In this document: piece by piece, positions 1-11,596 of the stretch
Layout: each line of letters opens with the position of its first letter
How positions within the stretch are numbered: the stretch's first letter is position 1
Assembly (NCBI GenBank): GCA_916613615.1
Contig: OU744731.1
Span: 61,158,880 to 61,222,879, forward strand
Length of the DNA stretch: 64,000 nt
Direction: 5' to 3'
DNA from: Steromphala cineraria
Taxonomy: Eukaryota > Mollusca > Gastropoda > Trochida > Trochidae
Program-made: the position numbers and the translations under genes
Notes under the pieces: generated by a model
What the model was told of the DNA's origin: nothing
The model's database searches: none
Seen by the model: the letters and a program-made list of their open reading frames with translations, nothing else

Positions 1-690
1 TGTACAGGTACCTTAGCATATGGAGATTCTAATTTGTAACTTTGGTGACTCTGTGACCCCAAATAGGGTCACAGGGGTCACAACCTTAAAAACCTATTTT
101 CATCTTCTTCTCCAGTTCTAAATGGACTAGAGAGTTAAAAATGATATGTGCAGACTCCTTGGCCAATAGGGATTCTTAAATGTAGATTTCGTGACCCCAT
201 GACCCCAAATAGGGTCACAGGGGTCACAACCTTAAAAACCAATTCTCATCTTCTCCAGTTCCAAAAGGAGTAGAGAGTTAATATTGATATGTGCAGACTC
301 CTTGGACAATGGGAATTCTAATTTGTAACTTTGGTGACCCTGTGACCCCAAATAGGGTCACAGGGGTCACAACCTTAAAAAACTATTTTCATCTTCTTCT
401 CAAGTTCCAAAAGGTCTAGAGAGCTGAAATTATATGTGCAGACTCCTTGGCCAATGGGGATTCTAATTTGTAGATTTCGTGACCCCATGACCCCAAATAG
501 GGTCACAGGGGTCACAACCTTAAAAACTTATTTTCATCATCATCTTTAGCTCCAAAAGGTCTATTGAGCTGAAAGACTGCATGTAAACTCCTTGGCCAAT
601 TGGGATTCTAAACTGTAGGTTTCGTGACCCCATGACCCCAAATAGGGTCACAGGGGTCACAATCTGAAAAACCTATTTTTCTCCATTAGA
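1..690. repeat. Tandem array of ~145-bp units
   Basis: About five units, marked by the string AAATAGGGTCACAGGGGTCA at about 61, 207, 350, 494 and 640, a spacing of 143-146 bp. Each unit contains GTGACCCC followed shortly by GGGTCACAGGGGTCAC, so each can form a short hairpin. The units resemble the internal units of the TAGCTCATC family downstream (both carry a CTCCAG...CTAGA(G/A)AGCTGAAA segment), so this is probably the truncated inside of such an element. No gene is seen. Confidence 0.85.
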
Positions 691-841
691 TGACAGTCTA
701 TGACAAATTTATTTCTCCTTGGATATTTTAGTGTGGACTTCTATCACTGTCAGATATTGGCGATCTAGAAAGTGTTGAATAATAATAAATCATTTGGGTA
801 AGGAAATTTATTCCGAAATCGTTACATTTGTTTTGTAATTT

Positions 842-1717
842 TTAGCTCATCTGGCCTGTAAGGCCCGATGGGCTTATGGCATGGCATGTTGTCCGGCGTC
901 CCTCCGTCCATCCGTCCGTAAACTTTGTGGAATTTCGAGAGTTGAAAACTGACACTGCTCAAGCTTCATCCGTAATAACAAGAGGTAATAATGATATTCA
1001 TTTATTCTGCATCTATTTATAAGTAGCATATATTGAACTCTAAAAGGCATACCCCTAAAATGTACCAACTTATAATCTAGTTCCCTACAGCTGATATGAT
1101 ATTTGAAGAAGGTCCCACCACAAGCTGAAATTGTTTAGATTTCATTCTTTTTATTAAGATTTGTATAACCATGATCTAAATCACTGTGTTCATGTCTCCA
1201 TTCAAGTATTTCATTTAATTTCGAGTTTCGACTTCCACACCCTAAAAACCTATTTTCATCTTCTTCTCCAGAACCATAAGGCCTAGAAAGCTGAAACTTT
1301 GTGTACAGACTCCTTGAAAAGTGAGGATTATAAATTGTAGCTTTGGTGGCCCTGTGACCCCTAACAAGGGCCACAAGGGCCACGGCCTAAAAACCTAATT
1401 TCATCTTCTTCTCCAGAACCATGAGGCCTAGAAAGCTGAAACTTTGTGTACAGACTCCTTGACTAGTGAGGATTATGAATTGTAGCTTTGGTGGCCCTGT
1501 GACCCCTAATAAGGGCAACAAGAACATCCTTCAAATCTATTTTCATCTTCTTTTCCTGAAGTATAAGGCCTAGAAAACTGAAACTTGTCGCCTATATATA
1601 CTTAATTTTATGATTGGTGAACCCTGTGGCCTCTACAAAGGGGGAATCACATTGGACACACTCTACAGCATAATTGATGATGAAGCCTGATGAGCTACAG
1701 AGCCAATGGCTCTATTT
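842..1717 (+). mobile_element. TAGCTCATC-family repeat element, copy 1
   Basis: It starts with TTTTTAGCTCATCTGGCCTG, runs through a CCGTCC-rich stretch and AAACTTTGTGGAATTTCG, and ends GATGAGCTACAGAGCCAATG followed by GCTCTATTTTT. TAGCTCATC and GATGAGCTA form short inverted ends. The middle holds tandem units of about 150 bp (CTTCTTCTCCAGAACCAT, AGGCCTAGAAAGCTGAAAC, GTGGCCCTGTGACCCCTAAT). Open frames across it are repeat-derived and encode no recognised transposase, so it looks non-autonomous. Confidence 0.8.
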
Positions 1718-2565
1718 TTAGCTCATCTGGCCTGTAAGGCCCGATGGGCTTATGACATGGCATGGTGGCCGGCGTCCTTCCATCCGTCCATCTGTCCGTA
1801 AACTTTGTGGAATTTCGACTTCTTCTCCAGAACCATAAGGCCTAGAAAGCTGAAACTTTGTGTACAGACTCCTTAGCTAGTGAGGATTATAAATTGTAGC
1901 TTTGGTGGCCCTGTGACCCCTAATAAGGGCCACAGTGGCCACGCCCAAAAAACCAATTACATCTTCTTCTCCAGAACCATAAGGCCTAGAAAGCTGAAAC
2001 TTTGTGTACATACTCCTTGGCTAGTGAAGATTATAAATTGTAGCTTTAGTGGCCCTGTGACCCCTAATAAGGGCCACAGGGGCCACGCCCTAAATGCCTA
2101 TTTTCATCTTCTTCTCCAGAACCATGAGGCCTAGCAAGCTGAAACTGTGTGTATAGCCTCTTTGAAGAGTGAGGATTATAAATTGTAGCTTTGGTGGCCC
2201 TGTGACCCCTAATAAGGGCCACAGTGGCCACGCCCTAAAAACCTATTTTCATCGTCTTCTCCAGAAGCATAAGGCCTAGAAAGCTGAAACTTTGTGTACA
2301 GACTCCTTGACTAGTGAGGATTATAAATTGTAGCTTTGGTTGCCCTGTGACCCCTAATAAAGGCAACAGGAACATCCTTCAAATCTATTTTCATCTTTTT
2401 CTCCTGAAGTATAAGGCCTAGAAAACTGAAACTTGTCGCCTATATACTTAATTTTATGATTGGTGCCCCTGTGGCCTCTACAAAGGGGGAATCACATTGG
2501 CCACACTCTACAGCATAATTGATGATGAAGCCTGATGAGCTACAGAGCCAATGGCTCTATTTTTT
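1716..2565 (+). mobile_element. TAGCTCATC-family repeat element, copy 2
   Basis: A second copy follows copy 1 immediately, with the same start (TTTTTAGCTCATCTGG), internal units and end (GCCAATGGCTCTATTTTT). The end-to-start contact of copies 1 and 2 shows the family can lie in direct tandem. Confidence 0.8.
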
Positions 2566-3770
2566 ATTTTGGTATAGTTGATTGTATTGTTGTTTGTGTA
2601 ATCATGGACGGTTCGATAGATTTTGAGGGACTTTACTGTGTGCGAGAATTCATATTAAAAGCATTTTACAACTGTTATAACAAGGTTAAATAAAGTTTAA
2701 TGATTGATGGAATATTCTTAAATTTATAAATAATTAGATGTGTTGCTGATCAAGAAGGAAATTTTATGCTGTAGATGAAAGTTTGCCATGTTTGGTTACC
2801 TTGTTTTATATGGATATATAATTTACCATTATCAAATTGTCAAAGATAAAAAACTGATAAATAACCTTTAAAAACGTTTAAAATGGATTTTGTTTCAATC
2901 AAATCTTCATCAAATTTATGTTAAATCAGACATGTCCCCTCCAATTTCATTTCAAATGAATATACCGATAAAACAGTTAGTTTATAAAGCCGTTATTTTA
3001 AGTGTGATGGCCCTAAAATGTTAAGGCCCCTAAAATAGGGATGCATTACAACTTTCTTTTTGGTGCATGTGTACATACTAATTTTCATTTCTGTTTGTTA
3101 AAGGGGCAGTAGCACGTTTTTTGATAATTTTATATTTGAAATTTTAATTTTTAATTTACCTTTATGCCAAATGTATTATTTTGATAGTGTCAGTAATCCC
3201 ATAACACAAACAAGTTGTCCATAGTCAAAAGACAAAGTATGAAGATTCACTTAAAATCCATGGGAGGCAATTTTGTGTGAACACCTTTAATTCATTTTGT
3301 GTAAGAAAAAGGAATCACATTGCTGATTTTTAGCTCATTTGGCTTGTAAGGCCCGATGGGCTTATGGCATGGCATGGTGTCCGGCGTCCGTCCGTCCGTC
3401 CATCCGTCCGTAAACTTTGTGGAATTTCGACTTCTTCTCAAGAACCATAAGGCCTAGAAAGCTGAAACTTTGTGTACAGACTCCTAATCTAGTGAGGATT
3501 ATAAATTGTAGGTTTGGTGGCCCTGTGACCCCTAATAAGGGCCACAGGGGCCACGCCCTAAAAGCCTATTTTCATCTTCTTCTCCAGAACCATGAGGCCT
3601 AGAAAGCTGAAACTTTTTGTACAGACTTCTTGGCTAGTGAAGATTATAAATTGTAGCTTTGGTGGCCCTGTGACCTCTAATAAGGGCCACAGTGGCCACG
3701 CCCTAAAAACCTATTGGCATCGTCTTCTCCAGAACCATGAGGCCTAGAAAGCTGAAACTGTGTGTACAGA
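2260..3770 (+). repeat. 1.6-kb tandem segmental duplication, left copy
   Basis: This segment is nearly identical to 3870-5373 (offset 1610 bp, falling to 1603 bp after a 7-bp deletion in the right copy). It includes the end of one TAGCTCATC element, about 530 bp of AT-rich sequence without a gene (2566-3098), the left part of a GGGGCAGTAGCACG element (3099-3328), and the start of another TAGCTCATC element at 3329. Confidence 0.9.
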
Positions 3771-4175
3771 CTCCTTGACTAGTGAGGATTATAAATTGTA
3801 GCTTTGGTTGCCCTGTGACCCCTAATAAAGGCATCAGGAACGTCCTTCAAATCTATTTTCATCTTCTTCTCCAGAAGCATAAGGCCTAGAAAGCTGAAAC
3901 TTTGTGTACAGACTCCTTGACTAGTGAGGATTATAAATTGTAGCTTTGGTTGCCCTGTGACCCCTAATAAAGGCAACAGGAACATCCTTCAAATCTATTT
4001 TCATCTTCTTCTCCTGAAGTATAAGGCCTAGAAAACTGAAACTTGTCGCCTATATACTTAATTTTATGATTGGTGCCCCTGTGGCCTCTACAAAGGGGGA
4101 ATCACATTGGCCACACTCTACAGCATAATTGATGATGAAGCCTGATGAGCTACAGAGCCAATGGCTCTATTTTTT
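3329..4175 (+). mobile_element. TAGCTCATC-family repeat element, copy 3
   Basis: It runs from TTTTTAGCTCATTTGGC to GCCAATGGCTCTATTTTT with four or more internal units. Its start cuts into the left half of a GGGGCAGTAGCACG-type element (see the nested-insertion finding). Confidence 0.8.
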
Positions 4176-5373
4176 ATTTTGGTATAGTTGATTGTATTGT
4201 TGTTTGTGTAATCATGGACGGTTCGATAGATTTTGAGGGACTTTACTGTGTGCGAGAATTCATATTAAAAGCATTTTACAACTGTTATAACAAGGTTAAA
4301 TAAAGTTTAATGATTGATGGAATATTCTTAAATTTATAAATAATTAGATGTGTTGCTGATCAAGAAGGAAATTTTATGCTGTAGATGAAAGTTTGCCATG
4401 TTTGGTTACCTTGTTTTATATGGATATATAATTTACCATTATCAAATTGTCAAAGATAAAAAACTGATAAATAACCTTTAAAAACGTTTAAAATGGATTT
4501 TGTTTCAATCAAATCTTCATCAAATTTATGTTAAATCAGACATGTCCCCTCCAATTTCATTTCAAATGAATATACCGATAAAACAGTTAGTTTATAAAGC
4601 CGTTATTTTAAGTGTGATGGCCCTAAAATGTTAAGGCCCCTAAAATAGGGATGCATTACAACTTTCTTTTTGGTGCATGTGTACATACTAATTTTCATTT
4701 CTGTTTGTTAAAGGGGCAGTAGCACGTTTTTTGATAATTTTATATTCGAAATTTTAATTTTTAATTTACCTTTATGCCAAATGTATTATTTTGATAGTGT
4801 CAGTAATCCCATAACACAAACAAGTTGTCCATAGTCAAAAGACAAAGTATGAAGATTCACTTAAAATCCATGGGAGGCAATTTTGTGTGAACACCTTTAA
4901 TTCATTTTGTGTAAGAAAAAGGAATCGCAATGCTGATTTTTAGCTCATTTGGTTTGTGATGGGCTTATGGCATGGCATGGTGTCCAGCGTCCGTCCGTCC
5001 GTCCATCCGTCCGTAAACTTTGTGGAATTTCGACTTCTTCTCAAGAACCTTAAGGCCTAGAAAGCTGAAACTTTGTGTACAGACTCCTAATCTAGTGAGG
5101 ATTATAAATTGTAGGTTTGGTGGCCCTGTGACCCCTAATAAGGGCCACAGGGGCCACGCCCTAAAAGCCTATTTTCATCTTCTTCTCCAGAACCATGAGG
5201 CCTAGAAAGCTGAAACTTTTTGTACAGACTTCTTGGCTAGTGAAGATTATAAATTGTAGCTTTGGTGGCCCTGTGACCTCTAATAAGGGCCACAGTGGCC
5301 ACGCCCTAAAAACCTATTGGCATCGTCTTCTCCAGAACCATGAGGCCTAGAAAGCTGAAACTGTGTGTACAGA
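3870..5373 (+). repeat. 1.6-kb tandem segmental duplication, right copy
   Basis: Right copy of 2260-3770. It is interrupted at 5374, where the 6.2-kb inverted-repeat-bounded insertion begins. The continuation of the repeat (ACTCCTTGACTAGTGAGG) resumes at 11597. Confidence 0.9.
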
Positions 5374-5390
5374 ATTATTGGCGTAAATTA

Positions 5391-5548
5391 ACCTCTGGGA
5401 TGAGATAGCCCTTCTTCCTTTCCATCTGAAAGTGTCTACAGGTAGGAGATATAAAAAATAAAAAAAGACTTAAATACAGTCTAAGTCCTGAGTGGTAGCT
5501 AGAGTTACTTGCCCCTTAGCCCCTTACCACAATACTCATTATCCTTCC
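5391..5548 (+). repeat. Left terminal inverted repeat of the 6.2-kb element
   Basis: Reverse complement of 11398-11555. It starts ACCTCTGGGATGAG and ends near CTCATTATCCTTCC. Outside it, 5374-5390 (ATTATTGGCGTAAATTA) has its inverted match at 11262-11278. Confidence 0.9.
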
Positions 5549-6060
5549 TGTAGCCATTTTGAGAAGATGTGTCTGCAAGTAGGGGATTTTCAACTTTGTC
5601 TACAATCACCTCAAGGACCTTTTTCAAGGGTTTCTGGTTAGTGGAATCAAATTTGGTCTTTGACAATCGCATTCTGTGTTATTTGTGTGAATTTTATTTT
5701 AAATTTTCCTTGTTTTTTGCTGTTTACTTTGGACATAGTTTTTTCACTTGTGATTGCTTTTGTCCAGGTTTACAGTTTTAGGGATTTTTAGCTCTAGTCT
5801 TTTTTATTCTTAGTGATAAATAATGGACTAGATCTTCTTTTCTTGTCTTCAATTGCTCATACTTGGGTACTGTAGATTTGTCTTCCAGTCCAGTTTTAGG
5901 TCATTATATTTTGATATTTTTTGGTCAGAGTACTATCTGCTGCATTTATTGGCTGCATTTCTATTAGTTTGCTGTTAGTCTAGTGGGGTCATGTACTTGT
6001 ACTGTTAGTCACATTCTGTATTGCAGTCCAAGCTTAATAACCTTTTTTATTTGGCTCAAA
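5549..6060. other. AT-rich stretch, nothing recognised
   Basis: Interior of the 6.2-kb element between its left repeat and the first satellite. One short open frame (5569-5781) has no recognisable motif and is treated as chance. Confidence 0.5.
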
Positions 6061-6800
6061 AGTTAGTGTTTTACTCTGTAATCACAGTATCACTTGCCAG
6101 GGTCTGCCAGTGAATATTACTTAATCAACATGTCTTATAGCACTATAGGGTTACCTCACACAGCTTACCAGTGGGGATAAGGTACTTTTATCTATGGGTA
6201 ATTTTGGTAGTATTTACCTGTATATGACCTGTAACTGGTTACTGTTAAATTTTACAGCTTATTTGGGCAGTATGTACATCTTTCTGAGTTTGACAGTGGT
6301 TATATGTCATATCAACGGCTCATTATGGCAGTTTTTACCTTTCTGAGGCCTTCCACTGGATAAAAGTTGCTTTTTACTGGCTCAAAGTTGCTTATTAACG
6401 GCTAATTACGGCAGTGTTTTCCTTTACATGGCTCTCCAGTGGATAAAAGGTAATGATTAACGGCTAATCTTGACAGTGTTTATCTTTACAGGGCCTGTCA
6501 GTGCAGTATCCTCATTTTTATGGCAACTTAACGGCAGTGTTTACCTGTTCAGGGCCTGCCAGATACCAAGTGACAGTGTTTACCTTTACAGGGCCTGTCA
6601 GTGCAGTATCCTCCTTTTTTTATGGCAACTTAACGGCAGTGTTTACCTGTACAGGGCCTGCCAGATACCAAGTGACAGTGTTTACCTTTACAGGGCCTGT
6701 CAGTGCAGTATCCTCCTTTTTTATGGCAACTTAACGGCAGTGTTTACCTGTACAGGGCCTGCCAAATACCAAGTGACAGTGTTTACCGTCCACGGGCCTG
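6060..6800 (+). repeat. Satellite with ~101-bp units that decay leftwards
   Basis: Units are marked by CAGTGTTTACCTTTACAGGG near 6474, 6574 and 6676, a period of about 101 bp, each with a second half-unit CAGTGTTTACCTGTACAGGG. The last three units are almost identical, while matches become looser towards 6060 (CAGTATCACTTGCCAGGGTC). The open frames here (6470-6823, 6501-6734) are repeat translations, not genes. Confidence 0.85.
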
Positions 6801-7039
6801 TCTGCCTTGGTGGGTCTCGGTGACCCGTTAATTTACTACCTGCCTCACTCTGGCGTCTCATCTGGCACAGAGCTGAACAGGTAGCACGCTGTTGACACCG
6901 TCAACCTTTTCCTTCTCACCCATGAGTTGGTTACAGGCCGGGTCACACGTGCAGGGTCAGTTGCGCCCATTTTGCTAAGGTCTTACCTCAGTCTGGCTCC
7001 CACGGCGGAACAGCTGGGAAGGCCGACGGCATGGCTGGT

Positions 7040-7215
7040 CCGCCGTGACCCGCCGTGGCCGGTCCGCCGTGATCGGTACGCCGTGATCGGTCCGCCGTGG
7101 CCAGTCTGCCGTGGCCAGTCTGCCGTGATCGGTCCGCCGTGGCCGGTCCGCCATGATCAGTCCGCCGTGGCCGGTCCGCCGTGATCAGTCCGCCCTGGTT
7201 GTTGCCGTGGCCGTG
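7040..7215 (+). repeat. GC-rich 14-bp tandem repeat
   Basis: Alternating 14-mers of the type GGCCGGTCCGCCGT and GATCGGTCCGCCGT, about a dozen copies, then merging into GTGGCCGTGGCCGT. It is the most GC-rich patch in an otherwise AT-rich window. It lies at the centre of the decaying arrays on both sides. Confidence 0.85.
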
Positions 7216-7259
7216 GCCGTATACCCGGATAACGGGCCAAGGGTATCAAGCCTTGGCCT

Positions 7260-8300
7260 TAAAGGGCAGTTCACACCCTCCGTCACGGATCTTCAGTACA
7301 GAAGCCATGGCTTACCAGTTGTTCAAACCCAGCTGTATTGACTCTCTATATTGAAACCATGGTTCCAAAAACCAATCTTTACGGTTCCCCAGTACGGAAG
7401 CCATGACTTCGTAACGGGTCAAACCTAGCCACTAGAGACCCTTTGTACGGAAGCCGTGGGGTTATAGCGGGTCAAACCTAATTGCTACAGACTTAGTGCA
7501 TGGAAGCTGTGGGTATTGTAGCGGGTCAAACCTGGCCTGCCTTTTGGGACTAACCCAGTCTTAATGGTTCCCCTGTAAGAAAGCCTTGGGTTGTAACTGG
7601 TCAAACCTAGCTACTACAGACCATTTGTACGGGAACTTTGTTTTTGTAACGGGTCAGTCTGGCTGTTACAACCTTTTTTGAATGGAAGCCGTGAATTTGT
7701 AGATGATCAACCCAGCCCCTACAGACCTCCCATTCTTAAGCTGTGGGTTTTATTTGTAGCAGATCAAACCCAGCCATTATAGACCATGTGTACAGAGACC
7801 ATGGTTCATAGACACGTCTAGTCCAGCCAGTAGGGATGCCAGTTAAAGCTCTTTTATGAACTGGTATTGAAGCTAGGGTTCTATAGAACGTCTATCCAAG
7901 CCATTACAACATTTGGTACAGAAGCAATAGTTCTGTACTACGTCAGAAGAAGGTGTTACAGACCAGTGAGAATTAGAAAGCGAAGATTGAAGCTGTTAGT
8001 AAACGGCTTTGAAGCCCAAACACAGTCTTATGTAGTTGTTACTGTATAGGCTATTAAATTTTTCAGCAGTTTAAATGTCTCGCTACCAGCTGTTTATGGT
8101 TTGGTTTGACTCTAGGTGTTATGGTAGTCCATCTCAAGCTTGACTTTATTAGCCAGGATTCCTAGTGTTGGTCCTGAGAACCTCTGCTTACTAAGCCTTG
8201 GTTATAGTAGAGACTGGCCACACAAGTAGAACATTAAGGCCATTCACCTTTGCGTTGTTCAATGTCAACCCTTACAGACAGGCTAGCCAGAGCTTCTCTA
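7260..8300 (+). repeat. Decaying ~70-bp repeat array
   Basis: Loose units of the form GTACGGAAGCCGTGG ... AACGGGTCAAACCTAG ... CTACAGACC recur about every 70 bp. They are clear around 7380-7700 and fade towards 8300. The short open frame at 7867-8049 is not credible as a gene. Confidence 0.65.
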
Positions 8301-10825
8301 TGTCATTGCGTTCAACCGTTTCCATGGACTAGAAGCTAACTTTTGATGTTTTTACCTTTTTGTTATCTTTATTTGTCCAATCATGGCTAATGTTGAACAG
8401 ATTGTTATTAAGCTTGAAAACCTACCTCCCTGATTAATCATAAATTTGTCAGCAGTTCATTCCACCAATTTCTGTTTCTGATAAGATGCACTTTTAAAAA
8501 ACTGTGCACTTTTTTCCAGTCTGTTCTTTTAAGGGTTCAACTCCCTCTTGTTAACATTGGTTCAACAGGAATGCTTCCTACTTCACAGCCATGTCACAGA
8601 TTTTAATCCTTCCATCTGTTAGAGACATGGCTAGTTGTAGATTTAGACTGTATGTCATTACTAAGATCTCTCATTTTAACATCAAACTTCTTTAAAATTC
8701 AGCCTTTAACTTTTAGATTACATTTGTTGTGATCTCATTTCTTTTGGCTTTCCTAATACCAAATAAGGTATCAATGTCCTATAAGAATAATCATGATCAA
8801 AATGTTATCTTCTAGAACATTGGTGATCAACTTATCTTACATAAGATGGTTCATCTCAGTTATTGCAACTTTGCTTTCCAATTTTCGACTAATATGTACA
8901 CATGATTCTAAATCGGTGGTCAGACCCACTGATAGCTATAATTCAGTCCTTCCTCAGTGTGTGTTATTGCAGTTTTCCTTGCCATGCAAGACAATTTGAT
9001 TCCTCAGTAATCTTACTCTGTTCCTGGGGAATTATATCCTGCATATTTCTATCACAGATGTATCAACACATGCAATTAGCTGATAATCTAAACCAATTTG
9101 GAACCAAGATACATTCATTTTAAGTCATTTGACTTTGATGTTACTGTGGATATCCCTGATGCCCACTCATCTCACTTGCCTTTTATGTTCATGTTAACAT
9201 CAATAGGTTTTTAACGTTAGAATTGTCAAATTGTCTCTTTTTTGATAGAGGAATATTATGTTGTATCAAGAACAAAATGTTAGTTTAAAAATGTTTTACT
9301 TCATCACACCATCTCCTTGGATGAGATGCTAGAAGGTTGAACGACAACCAGGACACTAGTGATTGCACATAATTTTTAACGCTGTCAGCAATCTTTTTTC
9401 ATCAGTATGAAGGACATTACACGTTCAAGGACTAAAAGCCATCTTATGTCTTTTTTCCTTTTGTTTTGTTACCTTGTTCAAGATCATTATAAAAGCTTTG
9501 CACATTCCAGACATGAAGAATGAGATAGCAGTCATTCTTTTTGGGAGAAATCGGGTGGACTTCTCAGCGTGAACAAGCAGAAAGAAGCCTTTCAGTTCTT
9601 ACAGTAACTTGACTGTCTCTTATAAGATGTGGAAGAGACTTCATTGTCAACAGTTACCATAGCCTTTTGTCGGGGAAGTGGATATGTAACCATTTCTTGG
9701 ATGAAATGGTTGTCTTTGTTTGATTTGTGTTTATTACTAATCAAATCATTCCAAATGCAAGATTCTCCATGATTTCCTTTTCTATCTAGAAATGACAATC
9801 CAAGGCTCTTGATTGTTGTGGTTCTAAGCCATGGGGACCTATAAACAGACAGTAGCTCAATGTTTTTTTGTTTTTTTCATTATGATCAATCTTAGCTCTT
9901 AAAGTTTTGTTTGAAAACTGGGCCAGTCTCTAGCGTACATGCATTGAAATGCCTCCAGGAACAATCTTTACAGAAGAACCCGATGCTAAAGAACTTTTAG
10001 TTCTCCTTGTTCAAGTTCTACATTGCCAGATGGCATAGAGAAACAGAGACAGCTACAACTACAGCGTCAGCTTCAGTTTTGTATCAATCAGGGATTGATA
10101 GTAGGTTCGATCCATCATTTCACAGATTATTCAATTGATGCAAGATAATGGATCTAGCTGCTTTAACTGTGTTTCATTGTTTCCTTTTCGTTTGTGGAAG
10201 CAGCAAAATTTAAGATGACATCCAAAAGATATGTCTTCAATTTCATCAATCAATCCCAGCTTCAGGCTATTCTAGGTTACAAGATCAAAACCTTAATTGT
10301 CTAATCTATCTTGAACAAACTGAGAAAGAGCTATTTTTTCTAGATAGCATACTATCTTGGTTCCTCCAAAGAACTGTCTCTTTAGATTTTCTAAGTGTTC
10401 CTAAATTCTTTTCTTTCAGGACAGTTTCTATAGGAATATAATATAGTCCTGACTAGAAGACCAATCCTTCTTGTCCTTTGGACCAAGGAACAAAATTCTG
10501 TAGGTCAGAATTGTTTTAAGAAAATTATACATTTTCACTTCATTGCTAAGATCTGCTATGCAAGGCAATCTGTGTTTGATAGTCAGCATATCCATATATT
10601 GTATTTCTACTCTGTGTTGGATGAACTAAGTGCATTGGGACTGTGTATATCGCCTCAACATATTTATCCTCTGCTTGATCCTCTTTGGGGGAAAAGAAGG
10701 AGGGGGGGTCAAGTCTGAGTAGTAGTAGAGGAGAGGAATAGGCGCTTAATTCTTATTGTGCAGTTAAAATACCCTACATCAGAATGAAAGATCTACAAAT
10801 ACCAAATAAGGTTAAGTCAGTAAAG
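8300..10825. other. Interior of 6.2-kb element, nothing recognised
   Basis: About 2.5 kb of AT-rich sequence with only short open frames (for example 8793-8999 +, 9592-9798 -) and no domain motif, RNA gene or strong repeat. If the element once encoded a transposase, no trace could be read here. Confidence 0.5.
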
Positions 10826-10830
10826 AAGTA

Positions 10831-11110
10831 AACCGGAAGTGACGTCATCAGGAACCGGAAGTGACGTCATCAGGAACCGGAAGTGACGTCATCTGGAACT
10901 GGAAATGACATCATCGGAAATCGGAAGTTACGTCATTTGGAACCGGAAGTGATGTCTTTACAAACGAGAAGTGACGTCATTATGAATTGATAGAGACGTC
11001 ATCAAACGGATGTGATGTCATTAGGTCAAATATGACGTCACAGTAATGGAAGAGATGTCAGGGAACTGGAATTGACATCACATGTCAAAAGCTGACGACA
11101 CAGTTCAGAA
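10831..11110 (+). repeat. 22-bp satellite of a joined ETS-CRE motif
   Basis: Three near-perfect units AACCGGAAGTGACGTCATC start at 10831, 10853 and 10875, followed by roughly ten diverging units to about 11110. Each good unit contains ACCGGAAGT (ETS-type core) directly joined to TGACGTCA (CREB/ATF full site). Full TGACGTCA also survives near 10970 and 11032. Matching decays rightwards. Whether any protein binds is inference. Confidence 0.9.
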
Positions 11111-11278
11111 AGGATGGTTTTAAGTCTGTAGTAGATCAATTAGTATGGTTAAGAAAGGTATTTAATGATTCTGATTAATTAATTATGTAAACATGTTCTC
11201 GTCATCTCCTGGATACCCCGCCACCTTTATGTGGAATTCGGGGCTATCTCATCCCAGAGGTTAATTTACGCCAATAAT

Positions 11279-11596
11279 TAGGAACAATTACATATATTGT
11301 TAGTAATTATTAGTAAACTTACCTCTGGGATGAGGAAATTTATTCCCACCCAAGCAAGATTTTACTTATTCCTCCCCACAGGTGTCCAGAAGATGGTGGA
11401 AGGATAATGAGTATTGTGGTAAGGGGCTAAGGGGCAAGTAACTCTAGCTACCACTCAGGACTTAGACTGTATTTAAGTCTTTTTTTATTTTTTATATCTC
11501 CTACCTGTAGACACTTTCAGATGGAAAGGAAGAAGGGCTATCTCATCCCAGAGGTAAGTTTACTAATAATTACTAACAATATATGTAATTGTTCCT
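11279..11596. mobile_element. 318-bp inverted-repeat element at right end
   Basis: It starts AGGAACAATTACATATATTG and ends with the reverse complement (CAATATATGTAATTGTTCCT), with arms of about 55 bp that both run into ACCTCTGGGATGAG. It can be read as a short family member sitting against the larger one, or as its duplicated right end. Confidence 0.75.
11398..11555 (-). repeat. Right terminal inverted repeat of the 6.2-kb element
   Basis: Reverse complement of 5391-5548; see the element entry. Confidence 0.9.

Larger units (their letters stand above)
5374..11596. mobile_element. 6.2-kb insertion bounded by 158-bp inverted repeats, no coding gene
   Basis: The left junction is ...GTGTACAGA|ATTATTGGCG and the right is ...TTGTTCCT|ACTCCTTGAC. 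The uninterrupted site is visible in the related copy at 13281 (GTGTACAGACTCCTTGAC), so the boundaries are read directly. 5391-5548 and 11398-11555 are inverted copies of each other, starting ACCTCTGGGATGAGATAGCC. A third copy of the end lies inside at 11242-11278, which matches the extreme left 5373-5411 in reverse over about 39 bp. No open frame in the interior resembles a transposase, integrase or polymerase; the content is AT-rich DNA and decaying tandem repeats. It is best read as a large non-autonomous DNA transposon or a composite of two related ones. The superfamily is unknown. Confidence 0.75.

Noticed and set aside
6470..6823. 117- and 77-codon frames
   Set aside because: Translations of the 101-bp satellite in two frames.
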